A stretch of DNA of 64,000 nt from DASTHG01 sp035491895 (GCA_035491895.1 DATJJY010000084.1:1-64000); one strand, 5' to 3'; counted from the first letter of the stretch, positions 1 to 9,295 are shown. Numbers and translations are program-made. The notes: generated by a model not told the origin, from the letters alone.

Positions 1-1731
1 TCCGGGAATGTGTTCGTGGCCGGCATCCCCTCGATGCGGCACATCATGACGATCCCGGTGTTCACCCCCTACCCCGGTACCGGCTACGGTTTCGATGAAG
101 AGTCGCAGCAGATGCTGGGCGGCTACACCTGGGGCGACGTCTACCACCCCGCCCTTTCCAAGACCAAGGGCGACTACGACGGTCGCTGGTTGTTCGTCAA
201 CGACAACGCCAACAACCGGGTGGCGCGCATCGATCTGAAGGACTTCAAGACAAAACAGATCCTGGGGCCCATCCCGAATTCGAGCGGCAGTCACGGCTCG
301 GCCTTCGTGACGGAGAATTCCGAGTTCGCCGTGGTGGCGAGCCGCTTCTCAATTCCGCTGCCCACCGGGACCTACGCGCCGATCAGCGACTACGCCACGA
401 AGTACCACGGCGTCGTGAGTGGCATCAAGATCGACAGCGCCACGGGAACGATGAGCCTGGCGTGGCAGATCATGACGCCTCCCTTCGATTGGGACCTGGC
501 GTCGACCGGCCGCGAAGCGTCGCACGACTGGGTCGTGTGGACCTCGTATAACACGGAGGAGGCGACCGGCCGCCTCGAAGTCACGGCGAGCCAGAAGGAC
601 CGCGACTACCTCGTGTTCGTGAACTGGAAGCAGGCCACCGCTGCCGCCACTGCCGGGAAAGGCAAGATGGTGGGCGGCGTGCGGGTCCTCGAACCGAAAG
701 ACATCCCCGGCTCGATGTACCTCGTTCCCTGCGCCAAGAGCCCGCACGGCGCGGACTTCTCGCCCGACGGCCGCTATGTGGTCTGCAACGGCAAGCTCGC
801 GCCGTACGTCACCGTCTTCGACTTCGCCAAGTTCCAGGCGGCCGCGGCGGCACACGACACGGTGGGCAACGAGAGCGGCATCCCGGTGCTGCGCTTCGAG
901 TCGGTGCGCGTGGCCGAAGTCCCCGTGGGGCTCGGGCCCCTGCACACGCAGTTCGACGATCAGGGCTACGCCTACACGTCACTGTACGTCGAATCGGCCA
1001 TCGCCAAGTGGAAGGTCGGGCCGTTCGACGGACACGACTCCACCCTCGTGGTCGCGAAAATCCCGGTGCACTACGCCGTGGGTCACCTCGTGGTGGCGGG
1101 CGGAGACACGCGGCATCCGTATGGGAAGTACCTCGTCTCGATGAACAAGATGTCGAAGGGCCAGCACCTGAATATCGGCCCGTCCCAGCCAGAATCGAGC
1201 GAGCTGATCGACATCACGGGCACCGGCATGTCGATGCTGTCCGAGGCGTTCACGGAGCCCGAGCCGCATTTCGCACAAATCGCGCCGGCGACGCTGCTCC
1301 ACCCGATCGAAGTCTACCCCAAGGCGGACAACCACGACCCGAACGCGATCTGGGCCGCGAGTGACGCCAAGGTGACGCGGCGCGGCAATATCGTCGAGGT
1401 GAAGCTGTACGCGATCCGGTCGTACTTCTCCCCGAGCACGATCGAGGTCAACCAGGGCGATTCGGTCATCATCCACGTCACCAACGGGGAGCAGGAGCGC
1501 GACATGATCCACGGCTTCGGGATCGCGCTCTACAACATCAACCTCGTGATGGATCCCGGCGAGCTGAAGACGGTCGCATTCCGGGCGACGAAAGCGGGCG
1601 TGTACCCCTTCTACTGCACCAACTTCTGCTCGGCGATGCACCAGGAGATGCAGGGGTACCTGCTGGTGAAACCTCGCGGTGCGGCCGCCGCGGCGTCGAC
1701 GACGACCCCGGCCGGTCCCGTGGGCCGGTGA
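1..1731 (+). CDS. nosZ: Nitrous oxide reductase NosZ, 5' partial
   Basis: This is the C-terminal 576 residues of nitrous oxide reductase, the periplasmic copper enzyme that reduces N2O to N2 in the last step of denitrification. The frame is open from base 1, so the signal peptide and start lie upstream. The beta-propeller that holds the CuZ cluster is recognisable from conserved histidine segments (SPHGADFSPDGR, GPLHTQFD, VGHLVVAGGDTRHP). The C-terminal cupredoxin domain ends in the CuA motif CTNFCSAMHQEM (Cys539, Cys543, His547, Met550 of the visible part). The nosB-like gene directly downstream suggests the clade II (Sec-exported) type; the export signal itself cannot be seen. The stop TGA at 1729-1731 abuts the next gene. 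Identification is secure. Confidence 0.97.
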   Translation, partial: SGNVFVAGIPSMRHIMTIPVFTPYPGTGYGFDEESQQMLGGYTWGDVYHPALSKTKGDYDGRWLFVNDNANNRVARIDLKDFKTKQILGPIPNSSGSHGSAFVTENSEFAVVASRFSIPLPTGTYAPISDYATKYHGVVSGIKIDSATGTMSLAWQIMTPPFDWDLASTGREASHDWVVWTSYNTEEATGRLEVTASQKDRDYLVFVNWKQATAAATAGKGKMVGGVRVLEPKDIPGSMYLVPCAKSPHGADFSPDGRYVVCNGKLAPYVTVFDFAKFQAAAAAHDTVGNESGIPVLRFESVRVAEVPVGLGPLHTQFDDQGYAYTSLYVESAIAKWKVGPFDGHDSTLVVAKIPVHYAVGHLVVAGGDTRHPYGKYLVSMNKMSKGQHLNIGPSQPESSELIDITGTGMSMLSEAFTEPEPHFAQIAPATLLHPIEVYPKADNHDPNAIWAASDAKVTRRGNIVEVKLYAIRSYFSPSTIEVNQGDSVIIHVTNGEQERDMIHGFGIALYNINLVMDPGELKTVAFRATKAGVYPFYCTNFCSAMHQEMQGYLLVKPRGAAAAASTTTPAGPVGR

Positions 1732-1733
1732 TC

Positions 1734-2342
1734 ATGCCGCTCACCAAGTGGCTCGATCAGGTCCTCTCCCCCCGGGCACGGCTCGCCGTGCTCGGGGCGG
1801 GAGTCCTGCTCCCCATCGCCGCGCTGTTTCCGTTATGGCGCATCACGATGCTCGCGAACCAGTTCCCCGAAGGCTTACGGCTCTCGATCTTCAGCTACAA
1901 ACTGGTCGGCGGGTCGAACGGCGCCGATCTCGAGGGCATCAACATCCTGAACCACTATATCGGGATGCGCGACATCGCCGCGGCCGATTTCGTGGAGATG
2001 AAGTTCATTCCGTTTGCGTTGGGCGTCTTCTTTCTGCTCTCTCTGCGGACGGTGTTGTTCGCCCGCGTTCGGGACCTCGTCGATCTCGTGGTGCTGCTGG
2101 TGTACTTCTCGCTCTTTTCCTTCGGCGCGTTCTGGTACCGGATGCATAGCTACGGGCACCACCTGAACCCGGAAGCGCCGATCAAGGTGGCACCGTTCAC
2201 GCCGCCGCTGTTCGGCCATCAACATCTCGCTAACTTCGACATCTACAGCTTCCCCGGTATCGGATCGTTCCTGCTGCTCGCCGCCGCCGCATCCCTGTTG
2301 GCCGTCCTCGTGCTCGACGCCCGCCGCACGATGCGCGCATGA
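1734..2342 (+). CDS. nosB: NosB-like integral membrane protein of the nos cluster
   Basis: A 202-residue membrane protein with about four hydrophobic segments (roughly residues 18-37, 88-108, 115-137 and 175-195). It sits between nosZ and nosD, which is the place of nosB in clade II nos clusters; nosB encodes a membrane protein of unclear biochemical role, usually discussed in connection with NosZ maturation or electron supply. I assign it from position and topology more than from any motif I can name. A GTG at 1728 overlaps the nosZ stop as GTGA and is an alternative start two codons upstream of the ATG used here. The gene ends in an ATGA overlap with nosD, so the operon is translationally coupled. 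Confidence 0.6.
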   Translation: MPLTKWLDQVLSPRARLAVLGAGVLLPIAALFPLWRITMLANQFPEGLRLSIFSYKLVGGSNGADLEGINILNHYIGMRDIAAADFVEMKFIPFALGVFFLLSLRTVLFARVRDLVDLVVLLVYFSLFSFGAFWYRMHSYGHHLNPEAPIKVAPFTPPLFGHQHLANFDIYSFPGIGSFLLLAAAASLLAVLVLDARRTMRA

Positions 2343-3640
2343 GCTTCCTTTCCGTCGTCCTCTCGCTCGCGGTCGCCGCATCGACCGATACGGTGCGACT
2401 CGGCCCCGGCATCCACCCGGGCCCGCTCGTGCTGACGCACCGGACGGTGGTGCTCGGCGTACCGGGGGCGGTGCTGCGGGGCGACGGGAACGGAACCGTG
2501 CTTGTAGTGCAAGCACGGGGCTCGATCGTGCGGGGGCTCATCATCGAGAATTCGGGCCGCAGCCCCGACCGCTACGACGCCGGCGTGCGGATCGCCGCCG
2601 ATTCGGTGACGCTCGAGGATCTGACAATCCGCAACACGCTGTTCGGCGTGTACGTGGATCAGGCGCGGGATGTCGTGCTGCGCCGGCTCGATATCACGGG
2701 ATTCCCCGCCGCCCGGGAGGGCGACCGCGGCGATGGCATCTCGTTCTATTACAGCCGCGCGATACTCGCCGAGGGTAACCGCATCGCCCGGGTGCGCGAC
2801 GGGATCTACTTCTCCTACACCGACAGCGTGCTGGTGCGCGACAACCACGTTTCGCAGGTGCGGTTCGGGCTGCATTACATGTTCAGCCACATGAACCGGT
2901 TTGAGCACAACGTCTTCACCGACAACGCCGCCGGCGCCGTGATCATGAATTCCCGCAATGTGACGATCACGGACAATGTGTTCGCGTGGAATGCCGGGGT
3001 CCGTTCCTACGGTCTGGTGCTGCAAACGGCCACCGAGCCCACCGTCCGGGGGAACACCTTCGTCGGCAACGGCATCGGGGTGTTCTTCGACAACGTGATC
3101 CGCGGTACGTTCTCGGGCAACCTCGTGGCGGCCAACTGGCTCGGCCTGCAATTGTTCGCCAACAGCGAGAACACGACGGTGACGGGGAATGCCGTCGTCG
3201 GCAACACCTTCGACGCCTCCGGCGGCGGCGGCGCGGGCTCGTATCCCTTGTGCCGCGAGGGACGGGGCAATTACTGGAGCGCCGCGCGCGATGGGTACGA
3301 TCTGGACGGCGACGGGGTGCTGGACGCCCCGCACGACGCCTCCTCGCCCCTCGCCGCGCTCGCGTTGAATCGCGAGAGCCTGCGACCGCTGCTCGACAGT
3401 CCCGCCGCCCGTGCGTTGGGCTGGGCGGAGCAGACGTTCCCCGTGTTCGCGACCGCCGGCGTCGTCGACTCCTGCCCATTGGCGCACGCGCCGCAACTGG
3501 TGACGCTGAGCGAACTGCCGCCCGCGCCGGCGGCCCGGCTCGGCGGCACTGGACCTCAGCGCGCGACGAGCGTCATCCTGCTCGTCGGGGCCGCCATCGT
3601 GCTGATCCGCGGCCGACGCCATCCGGTGAGGAGCACATGA
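2339..3640 (+). CDS. nosD: NosD, periplasmic right-handed beta-helix protein for NosZ copper-site assembly
   Basis: A 433-residue secreted protein of the NosD family. NosD works with the NosFY ABC transporter in building the CuZ copper-sulfide cluster of N2O reductase in the periplasm. The N-terminus is hydrophobic and signal-like (FLSVVLSLAVAAS). The middle shows the repeating asparagine-rich rungs of a parallel beta-helix (for example GNTFVGNGIGVFF and ENTTVTGNAVVGN), as in the NosD/CASH domain. A hydrophobic C-terminal segment (VILLVGAAIVLI) before a basic tail suggests a membrane anchor. Start ATG 2339 overlaps the nosB stop as ATGA and the stop overlaps nosF as ATGA. Confidence 0.93.
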   Translation: MSFLSVVLSLAVAASTDTVRLGPGIHPGPLVLTHRTVVLGVPGAVLRGDGNGTVLVVQARGSIVRGLIIENSGRSPDRYDAGVRIAADSVTLEDLTIRNTLFGVYVDQARDVVLRRLDITGFPAAREGDRGDGISFYYSRAILAEGNRIARVRDGIYFSYTDSVLVRDNHVSQVRFGLHYMFSHMNRFEHNVFTDNAAGAVIMNSRNVTITDNVFAWNAGVRSYGLVLQTATEPTVRGNTFVGNGIGVFFDNVIRGTFSGNLVAANWLGLQLFANSENTTVTGNAVVGNTFDASGGGGAGSYPLCREGRGNYWSAARDGYDLDGDGVLDAPHDASSPLAALALNRESLRPLLDSPAARALGWAEQTFPVFATAGVVDSCPLAHAPQLVTLSELPPAPAARLGGTGPQRATSVILLVGAAIVLIRGRRHPVRST

Positions 3641-4389
3641 TCGAGTTACGCGGAGTCGCGAAGCAGTTCGGTGACCGGGTCGCCCTGGCGCCGCTCACGC
3701 TGACGGTCGCGCCGGGCGAGATCGTCGCCCTGGTGGGACCGAACGGCGCGGGGAAATCCACCACGCTCCGTATCCTCGCGGGCGGGCTCCATCCCGATCA
3801 GGGATCGGCCGTTATCGCAGGACGGGACGTGGTCACCGACCCGCTGCGGGCCCGTCTCCGCCTGGGCTACCTGCCGCAACGGCTGGGCGTGCCGCTTTCG
3901 GCGGTCGTCGGGGATCTCGCCGCACTCGTCGCCGCCGCACGGGGTCTGCCGCCCGATGCCGGGGCGCGCGCGCTCGCGGACTTCGGGCTGGAGGACCGAT
4001 TCGACGCGACACTCGGCGAAATGTCGGGCGGACAGCGGCAGCGGGGGATGCTGGCGCTCGCCACCCTAGGGCCGCTCGAGGCGCTCATCCTCGACGAACC
4101 GAGCATCTCGCTGGACATCGATGGAGCGGATGAGGTGCGCGGAGCGATGCTCGCCGCGAAGCAGAGCGGCACCGCCGTGCTGTTCGCGTCGCATCATCTG
4201 AGTGACGTGGCGCTGCTCGCCGATCGAATCGCCGTCATGGTGGCCGGGAGGATCGTCGCCTGCGGTACACTCGAAGAGCTGGCGGCCACGACCGGCGTGG
4301 CATGGGACAGCCGCGTGGTGGATCCACCGATCGAGCGCATCTACCGGATCCTCGTCCGGGGCCGCTCGCCGCTGCGGGACGCCGCATGA
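3637..4389 (+). CDS. nosF: NosF, ABC transporter ATP-binding subunit
   Basis: A 250-residue cytoplasmic ATPase that powers the NosFY transporter, thought to supply a sulfur species for CuZ assembly. The Walker A motif GPNGAGKST is at about residues 34-42, the ABC signature MSGGQRQRG near 139, Walker B LILDEP near 158, and the switch histidine follows in FASHH. The frame continues far upstream without a stop, but ATG 3637 overlaps the nosD stop as ATGA and gives the family's normal length, so the upstream extension is a frame shadow within nosD. The gene is coupled to nosY by another ATGA. Confidence 0.94.
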   Translation: MIELRGVAKQFGDRVALAPLTLTVAPGEIVALVGPNGAGKSTTLRILAGGLHPDQGSAVIAGRDVVTDPLRARLRLGYLPQRLGVPLSAVVGDLAALVAAARGLPPDAGARALADFGLEDRFDATLGEMSGGQRQRGMLALATLGPLEALILDEPSISLDIDGADEVRGAMLAAKQSGTAVLFASHHLSDVALLADRIAVMVAGRIVACGTLEELAATTGVAWDSRVVDPPIERIYRILVRGRSPLRDAA

Positions 4390-5198
4390 CGCGCCGCGCG
4401 CTCCTGCGGTTCGATTGGGCGGCCGCCCGCCGCGGACGACTCGTACCGCTCTTTGCGGTGGGGTTCGCGCTCGCGAGCGTCGGGGTCGCGCTCGCCGGAC
4501 TGTCGGCCGGCGGAGCCGTCGTCGTCCAGGGATTCGCACGCACGTCGATCAGCCTGCTGCAGCTCACGCTCTGGACCGTACCGCTGCTGTCGCTGCTGCT
4601 CGGAGCGGTGAGCGGAGCGGAATGTACCGAGCTCGAGTTTCTGACCGCTCTGCCGCTGCCCCGGGCGCACATCGTCGTCAGTCGCTGGGCGGCGTGGACG
4701 CTGGCGCTGTCGGCGGCGCTCGTCACGGGCTTCGGCGCGGCCGGCCTCGTCATCGGAGTGCTGGCCGGATCGGCGGACGTGGGCCGGTACATCGCGCTGG
4801 TCGGCGTGGCGACGCTGCTCGTCTCCGCCGGCCTCGCCGTCGGCCTGTGGATCGGGATCGCCGCCCGCGGCCGGGCTCGCGCCGTGGGCTTCGCCGTCGT
4901 CGCGTGGTTCGTGCTGGTAGTCGGAGCGGATCTCGCCGCGATCGCACTGCTCTCCGTGCTGCCGGCCCATACCGCCACCTGGGGTCTGGTCGCCCTTCTC
5001 ACGGCCAATCCCGTCGACTCCGCTCGAGCCCTGGGCCTGGGGTTGTTTCAGGCGGACGTCGTGGCCGGTCCTACTGGAGCCGCGCTGCACCGCCTGCTCG
5101 GCGGACCGGGGGCGGCCCTTGTGCTCGCGGGACTGGTCGCGTGGACCGTCATCCCGTTGCGGCTCGCCGGACGCCGATTCGCCACGCACGACCTCTAG
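4386..5198 (+). CDS. nosY: NosY, ABC transporter permease subunit
   Basis: A 270-residue integral membrane protein with about six hydrophobic helices, including segments near residues 20-40, 60-78, 100-125, 135-160, 172-196 and 240-258. It contains the ABC-2 type features of NosY (for example TALPLPRAHIVVSRW after the second helix). It forms the membrane part of the NosFY transporter. The start ATG 4386 overlaps the nosF stop. The operon ends here: no nosL or cytochrome gene follows before the unrelated ATPase. A short G/C-rich region (5205-5241) with a small AACC/GGTT hairpin followed by TTTT may end transcription, but it is weak. Confidence 0.92.
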   Translation: MTRRALLRFDWAAARRGRLVPLFAVGFALASVGVALAGLSAGGAVVVQGFARTSISLLQLTLWTVPLLSLLLGAVSGAECTELEFLTALPLPRAHIVVSRWAAWTLALSAALVTGFGAAGLVIGVLAGSADVGRYIALVGVATLLVSAGLAVGLWIGIAARGRARAVGFAVVAWFVLVVGADLAAIALLSVLPAHTATWGLVALLTANPVDSARALGLGLFQADVVAGPTGAALHRLLGGPGAALVLAGLVAWTVIPLRLAGRRFATHDL

Positions 5199-5295
5199 CC
5201 CGGCGTGAGAGGCGGGGACCACCCCAACCGTTGAGGTTTTCCCTTCAGGTGTGGGGCCTTGGCGTGTCACCAGACGCAAAGGCGCGAAGCGCGAG

Positions 5296-8004
5296 ATGAA
5301 AATGGGCCAGCCCGCAGTCGACGCGACGAAATCGTTTGCGCACACTGGATGGCACGCCTACTCCGCCGAGGACACCTGTCGGCTGCTGGACGTGCCCTTC
5401 GCGGTGGGCCTCGAGCCCGACGAAGCGGCGCGTCGGCTGGCCCTGCACGGCTCGAACGCAATCGTATCGGCGCGCGCTCGCGGACCCCTCCGGATGCTCC
5501 TCGCCCAGTTCACCGACTTCATGGTTCTCCTCCTGCTCGCGGCAGCGATTTTGGCGGCCTTCTTGGGCGAGCCCCAAGACATCGTCGCAATCATCGCCAT
5601 AGTAGTCCTTAACGGCGTGCTTGGGTTTGTGCAGGAGTATCGGGCCGAGCGCGCCATGGCGGCTCTCCAAGCGCTCGCGGCGCCGATCGCGCGGGTCCGG
5701 CGTGGCGGCGACACCCGGACTATCCCGGCTGCCGACCTGGTCCCGGGAGATGTGGTGTGGCTCGAGGCCGGCAGCCTGGTACCAGCTGATCTGCGGCTCG
5801 TCGAGGCCGCCCGGCTGAAGATCGAAGAGGCTGCGCTCACGGGTGAGTCCCACGCGGTTGAGAAGTCCACCACGCCCCTGACGGCGCCGGATCTTCCGCT
5901 CAGCGAGCGACGAAACATGGCGTACAAGGGGACCATGGTGACCTACGGCCGCGGTGCGGGCGTCGTCGCGACGACCGGCATGCAGACCGAATTGGGCCGC
6001 ATCGCGAGCCTGTTGCGCGACGAAGTGGAGGTCAGAACACCGCTCCAGAGGCGACTCACCCGACTCGGCCAGCGGCTTTCCGTTGCGGTCATCGTTCTGT
6101 GCGCCGTCATCTTCGGGATCGGCCTCCTGCGCGGTGAGGAGCCGGGACTCATGTTCCTCACCGCCCTGAGCCTGGCCGTCGCCGGAATCCCGGAGGCGCT
6201 CCCTGCAGTCGTGACGATTTCGTTGGCCCTGGGGGCGCGCAAGATGCTGAAACAGAACGCCCTCATCCGGCGCCTTCCGGCCGTCGAAACGCTGGGGTCG
6301 GTGACGTACATCTGCTCGGACAAGACCGGCACGCTCACCCAGAACCGCATGCAGGTGGAAGCGTTCCACGTGGGCGACAAGCTCGTGCGCGAGCCGCCGG
6401 CAGCGGACCAGGAGAAGCCGTGGTCCTTGCTGCTCGCGGGTCTCGCGCTCAGCAACGATGCCGTCCGGGGAGTGAACGGCGACGCGGAGGGCGATCCGAC
6501 CGAGGTTGCCCTCCTCCTGGCGGCCGCCCATGCGGGACGGGAGAAAGCGGAGCTCGAGGCCCGGTTCCCGCGTCTGGGGGAGATCCCCTTTTCTTCCGAG
6601 CGCGCCCGGATGACCACCCTCCACCGGCTCGCCACCGGGATCGTCGCGTTCACCAAAGGGGCTCCGGAGCGAGTGCTGGAAGGGTGCTCCAATCGTTTGA
6701 CCGAAAGCGGACCCGCATCACTCGACCGGCTCGCCATCCTGGCGGCCACTGACGAGATGGCCCGCAACGGCCAGCGGGTGCTCGCGATCTCCTATCGGAG
6801 TCTTCCGGAGCTGCCAGCCGACCTCTCACCGGACGAGATCGAAGTCGACCAGACATTTCTCGGCCTGATCGGACTGCTCGATCCGCCACGCCCCGAGGCG
6901 CGGGAATCGGTAACGCTGTGCAAGTCGGCCGGCATCCACGTGGTCATGATCACGGGCGACCATCCGGCCACCGCCGGCGTCATCGCGCGCACGCTCGGCA
7001 TCGCGCGGGCGACGGATCGGATCATGACCGGCCAGGAGCTCGCGCGACTGTCCCCGGAGGAGTTCGAGCACCGTATCACGGACATCCGGGTCTACGCCCG
7101 AGTCGAGCCGGAGCAGAAGATCAAGATCGTAAAGGCGCTCCAAGACCGCGGCGAGTGCGTCGCGATGACCGGGGACGGCGTGAACGATGCCCCGGCGCTC
7201 CGCCGCGCGGACATCGGCGTCGCCATGGGTCGCGGCGGCACTGACGTGGCGCGCGAGGCCGCCCACATGGTCCTCCTGGACGACAACTTCGCCACCATCG
7301 TCGGCGCGGTGCGTGAGGGCCGCCGTATCTACGACAACCTCCGCAAGTTCGTGAAGTACAGTCTGACGACGGGGGTGGGCGAGATCTGGCCCCTGTTCCT
7401 CGCCCCGCTGCTGGGGCTGCCGATTCCCCTGCTCCCCATCCACATCCTGTGGATCAACCTGGTCACTGACGGGCTCCCGGGCCTCACGCTCGCGGCCGAA
7501 CGGTCGGAGGCGGGCGTGATGCAGCGCCCGCCGCGGCCGCCACGGGAGAGCCTGTTCGCGCATGGACTGTGGCAACACGTCGTCTGGGTCGGCCTCCTCA
7601 TGGGCAGCGTGACGCTGGGCGCCCAAGCGTGGGCGTACAGTACCGGATCGGCGCACTGGCAGAGCATAACCTTCACAGTGATGGCCCTGTCGCAGATGGC
7701 ACACGTCCTCGCCATCCGTTCAGAGCGTGTGTCACTCCTCCGGCAAGGGCTGTGGTCCAATAGGTCGCTGTTGGGGGCGGTGGTGCTCACGTTCGCCCTC
7801 CAGATGGCGACCCTTTATCTGCCGGCGCTCAATGCGGTGTTCAAGACCCAGCCCCTTACGGTGCCTGAGCTCGTTCTCTCGTTGTTGCTTTCCACTCTGG
7901 TGTTCGTGGCCGTGGAAATCGAGAAGGCGGTGAGGCGCCGTGCCGACCGGCGGTCGCTATCGACTGCCGCCACCGGGATGGATCTGGGGAAGGAGCAACG
8001 ATGA
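5296..8004 (+). CDS. P2-type cation-transporting ATPase (Ca2+-ATPase-like)
   Basis: A 902-residue P-type ATPase of the inner membrane. Visible motifs are the actuator TGES (182-185), the membrane ion-site motif PEALPAVVTISLALG (from 299), the phosphorylation motif DKTGTLT (Asp342) and the hinge TGDGVND (625-631). The N-terminal cation-ATPase domain and six C-terminal helices are also present. The PEAL motif and overall length place it with bacterial P2A pumps (PacL, CtpF, LMCA1 type), so Ca2+ or another divalent cation is the best guess; the ion cannot be read from sequence. I chose ATG 5296; an in-frame GTG 5251 would add 15 residues. The stop overlaps the next gene as ATGA. The neighbours are universal stress proteins, an association also seen for M. 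tuberculosis ctpF. Confidence 0.9.
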   Translation: MKMGQPAVDATKSFAHTGWHAYSAEDTCRLLDVPFAVGLEPDEAARRLALHGSNAIVSARARGPLRMLLAQFTDFMVLLLLAAAILAAFLGEPQDIVAIIAIVVLNGVLGFVQEYRAERAMAALQALAAPIARVRRGGDTRTIPAADLVPGDVVWLEAGSLVPADLRLVEAARLKIEEAALTGESHAVEKSTTPLTAPDLPLSERRNMAYKGTMVTYGRGAGVVATTGMQTELGRIASLLRDEVEVRTPLQRRLTRLGQRLSVAVIVLCAVIFGIGLLRGEEPGLMFLTALSLAVAGIPEALPAVVTISLALGARKMLKQNALIRRLPAVETLGSVTYICSDKTGTLTQNRMQVEAFHVGDKLVREPPAADQEKPWSLLLAGLALSNDAVRGVNGDAEGDPTEVALLLAAAHAGREKAELEARFPRLGEIPFSSERARMTTLHRLATGIVAFTKGAPERVLEGCSNRLTESGPASLDRLAILAATDEMARNGQRVLAISYRSLPELPADLSPDEIEVDQTFLGLIGLLDPPRPEARESVTLCKSAGIHVVMITGDHPATAGVIARTLGIARATDRIMTGQELARLSPEEFEHRITDIRVYARVEPEQKIKIVKALQDRGECVAMTGDGVNDAPALRRADIGVAMGRGGTDVAREAAHMVLLDDNFATIVGAVREGRRIYDNLRKFVKYSLTTGVGEIWPLFLAPLLGLPIPLLPIHILWINLVTDGLPGLTLAAERSEAGVMQRPPRPPRESLFAHGLWQHVVWVGLLMGSVTLGAQAWAYSTGSAHWQSITFTVMALSQMAHVLAIRSERVSLLRQGLWSNRSLLGAVVLTFALQMATLYLPALNAVFKTQPLTVPELVLSLLLSTLVFVAVEIEKAVRRRADRRSLSTAATGMDLGKEQR

Positions 8005-8294
8005 AAGCGCCCAGGCGAAGCGGGTTCCAAAGCATGGCAGGAAGATCGATCGTCGTGGGAGTGGACGCTTCATCCGAATCCCGTCGGGCTGGCGCCGTAG
8101 CATGGGAGATTGCCCAGGCTTCGGGAATGAATTGCCACCTCGTGCACGCAGTGCCGGACGCGCGGGTTGCGAAGGCGATCGGTTCCGTCCCGGTCCACGA
8201 CCGTCTGCTTATCGGCAGTGCGACCGAATGGCTGTTGAGCCGACTGGCCGCATCGCTGCTGGTTGTCCCGTTCGCGCGGGCCAAACGTCGGTAG
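8001..8294 (+). CDS. Shrunken UspA-family protein (97 residues)
   Basis: This small protein carries the two ends of a universal stress protein domain joined together. Residues 15-50 match the first strand and helix (RSIVVGVDAS, then HLVHAV). Residues 60-90 match the C-terminal nucleotide-binding loop and last strands (the GSATEWLLSRLAASLLVVP region). A normal UspA domain is about 140-150 residues, so the central strands and helices are missing. Its G-x9-GS loop is mostly kept, but the ATP-contacting residues of the missing centre are absent. It overlaps the upstream ATPase stop as ATGA, so it is very likely translated. It may be a degenerate remnant from an internal deletion or a minimal domain that works only as a dimer partner; sequence alone does not decide. 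Confidence 0.75.
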   Translation: MKAPRRSGFQSMAGRSIVVGVDASSESRRAGAVAWEIAQASGMNCHLVHAVPDARVAKAIGSVPVHDRLLIGSATEWLLSRLAASLLVVPFARAKRR

Positions 8295-8309
8295 AAGCCG
8301 CCTTCCGCA

Positions 8310-8340
8310 CCGATTCACCTTCCCTTCATGAAGGAATCGG
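8310..8340. repeat. Short inverted repeat between two usp genes
   Basis: CCGATTC at 8310-8316 pairs with GAATCGG at 8334-8340, and the loop contains the self-complementary CTTCATGAAG. No U-tract follows. It could be a processing or regulator site ahead of the second usp gene. Confidence 0.35.
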
Positions 8341-8374
8341 CAGCTTCCGTGAGGAAACTCAACCGGAGCCCGTT

Positions 8375-9295
8375 ATGTCGTGGAAGTCGATCGTCGTAGG
8401 AGTGGACGCAACGCCCGCCGGAGGGCATGCGGCACAACTGGGCTTGCAGATCGCGGCCGCCGCGGAAGTCGAGTGCCGGCTGGTGCATGCGACCCGCGAT
8501 GTCTGGACGGCCATTACCGTCGAAGGGAATCCGGCGCACGCCGCGGCATTCCGGGCGGCAGCATTACATGCGGTGCGGGAGCGCCTGAACGTCGCACTGG
8601 AGGGTGTCGTCCCGTGGAAAGCCCTCCACAACGCGGACGTCAGGGAAGGGTGGGCACCCGCCGTACTCGATGACGTGGTGCGCGAAGCCGGTGCCGATCT
8701 CGTCATTCTCGGCGCCAAGCACCACACCGCGCTGGGACGCTGGCTCGGCGGCAGCACGGTGCACAACCTGGCGCGGATGCTGCGCGCGCCGCTCATGGTG
8801 ACGGGTGAGCCGCCCGCCAAGATCCGGCGAGTGCTCGTTGCGCTGGACGCGTCGGCAGCCGCTCGGCCGACCTACGAGGCCGCCCGCCGGCTCGCCGATC
8901 TGTTCGACGCCGAGCTGAAAGCGCTGCACGTGATCGAGCCGCTGCCGATCCTGCCCGAGACGCCGCCACCGATGAATTCCATCGATTACGAGCAGCTGAT
9001 GGAAGAGGACTGCGCCCAGAAAGTGTGGCCGATCGTCGGAGCGGAGGCCGAGCGGACGATCCGCCACGCCGTCGCCGACTTCGGCATCGCGGCGGAGGCA
9101 AAGGCGTGGGCAGCCGACGTCGTCGTGGTCGGCAGTCATGGCAAGGGTTTCGTGGAGCGGATGCTGGTGGGGAGCGTCACGGAACGTCTCCTGAGCGATT
9201 TGCCGGCGCCCATCCTGCTCGTCATTCCCGCCGGAAAGAAAGCGGCGCACCTCGCCCGCTCGACGAGTCCCGGGAGGCAGGCCGTCGCAGTCTGA
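8375..9295 (+). CDS. Universal stress protein with two tandem Usp domains
   Basis: A 306-residue cytoplasmic protein made of two UspA domains, about residues 4-145 and 150-290. Both begin with the strand motif ..VVGVDA or ..VLVALDA. The second domain has the complete ATP-binding loop GSHGKGFVERMLVGSVTERLL; the first has GAKHHTALGRWLGGSTVHNLA. Tandem Usp proteins of this kind bind ATP and are linked with hypoxia and stationary-phase survival in other bacteria. ATG 8375 is chosen because it begins right at the domain (MSWKSIVVGVDA) and has CGGAG about ten bases upstream. It follows the P2-ATPase and the shrunken Usp and probably belongs to the same transcript. A hairpin at 9325-9352 may end that transcript. 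Confidence 0.93.
   Translation: MSWKSIVVGVDATPAGGHAAQLGLQIAAAAEVECRLVHATRDVWTAITVEGNPAHAAAFRAAALHAVRERLNVALEGVVPWKALHNADVREGWAPAVLDDVVREAGADLVILGAKHHTALGRWLGGSTVHNLARMLRAPLMVTGEPPAKIRRVLVALDASAAARPTYEAARRLADLFDAELKALHVIEPLPILPETPPPMNSIDYEQLMEEDCAQKVWPIVGAEAERTIRHAVADFGIAAEAKAWAADVVVVGSHGKGFVERMLVGSVTERLLSDLPAPILLVIPAGKKAAHLARSTSPGRQAVAV

Noticed and set aside
2243..3622. A 459-codon open frame opposite nosD
   Set aside because: It mirrors the beta-helix gene's codon pattern, has arginine- and histidine-rich composition and no homology; it is a GC-driven shadow.
2986..3636. N-terminal extension of nosF
   Set aside because: It lies fully within nosD in another frame; ATG 3637 gives the normal ABC ATPase length with an ATGA overlap.
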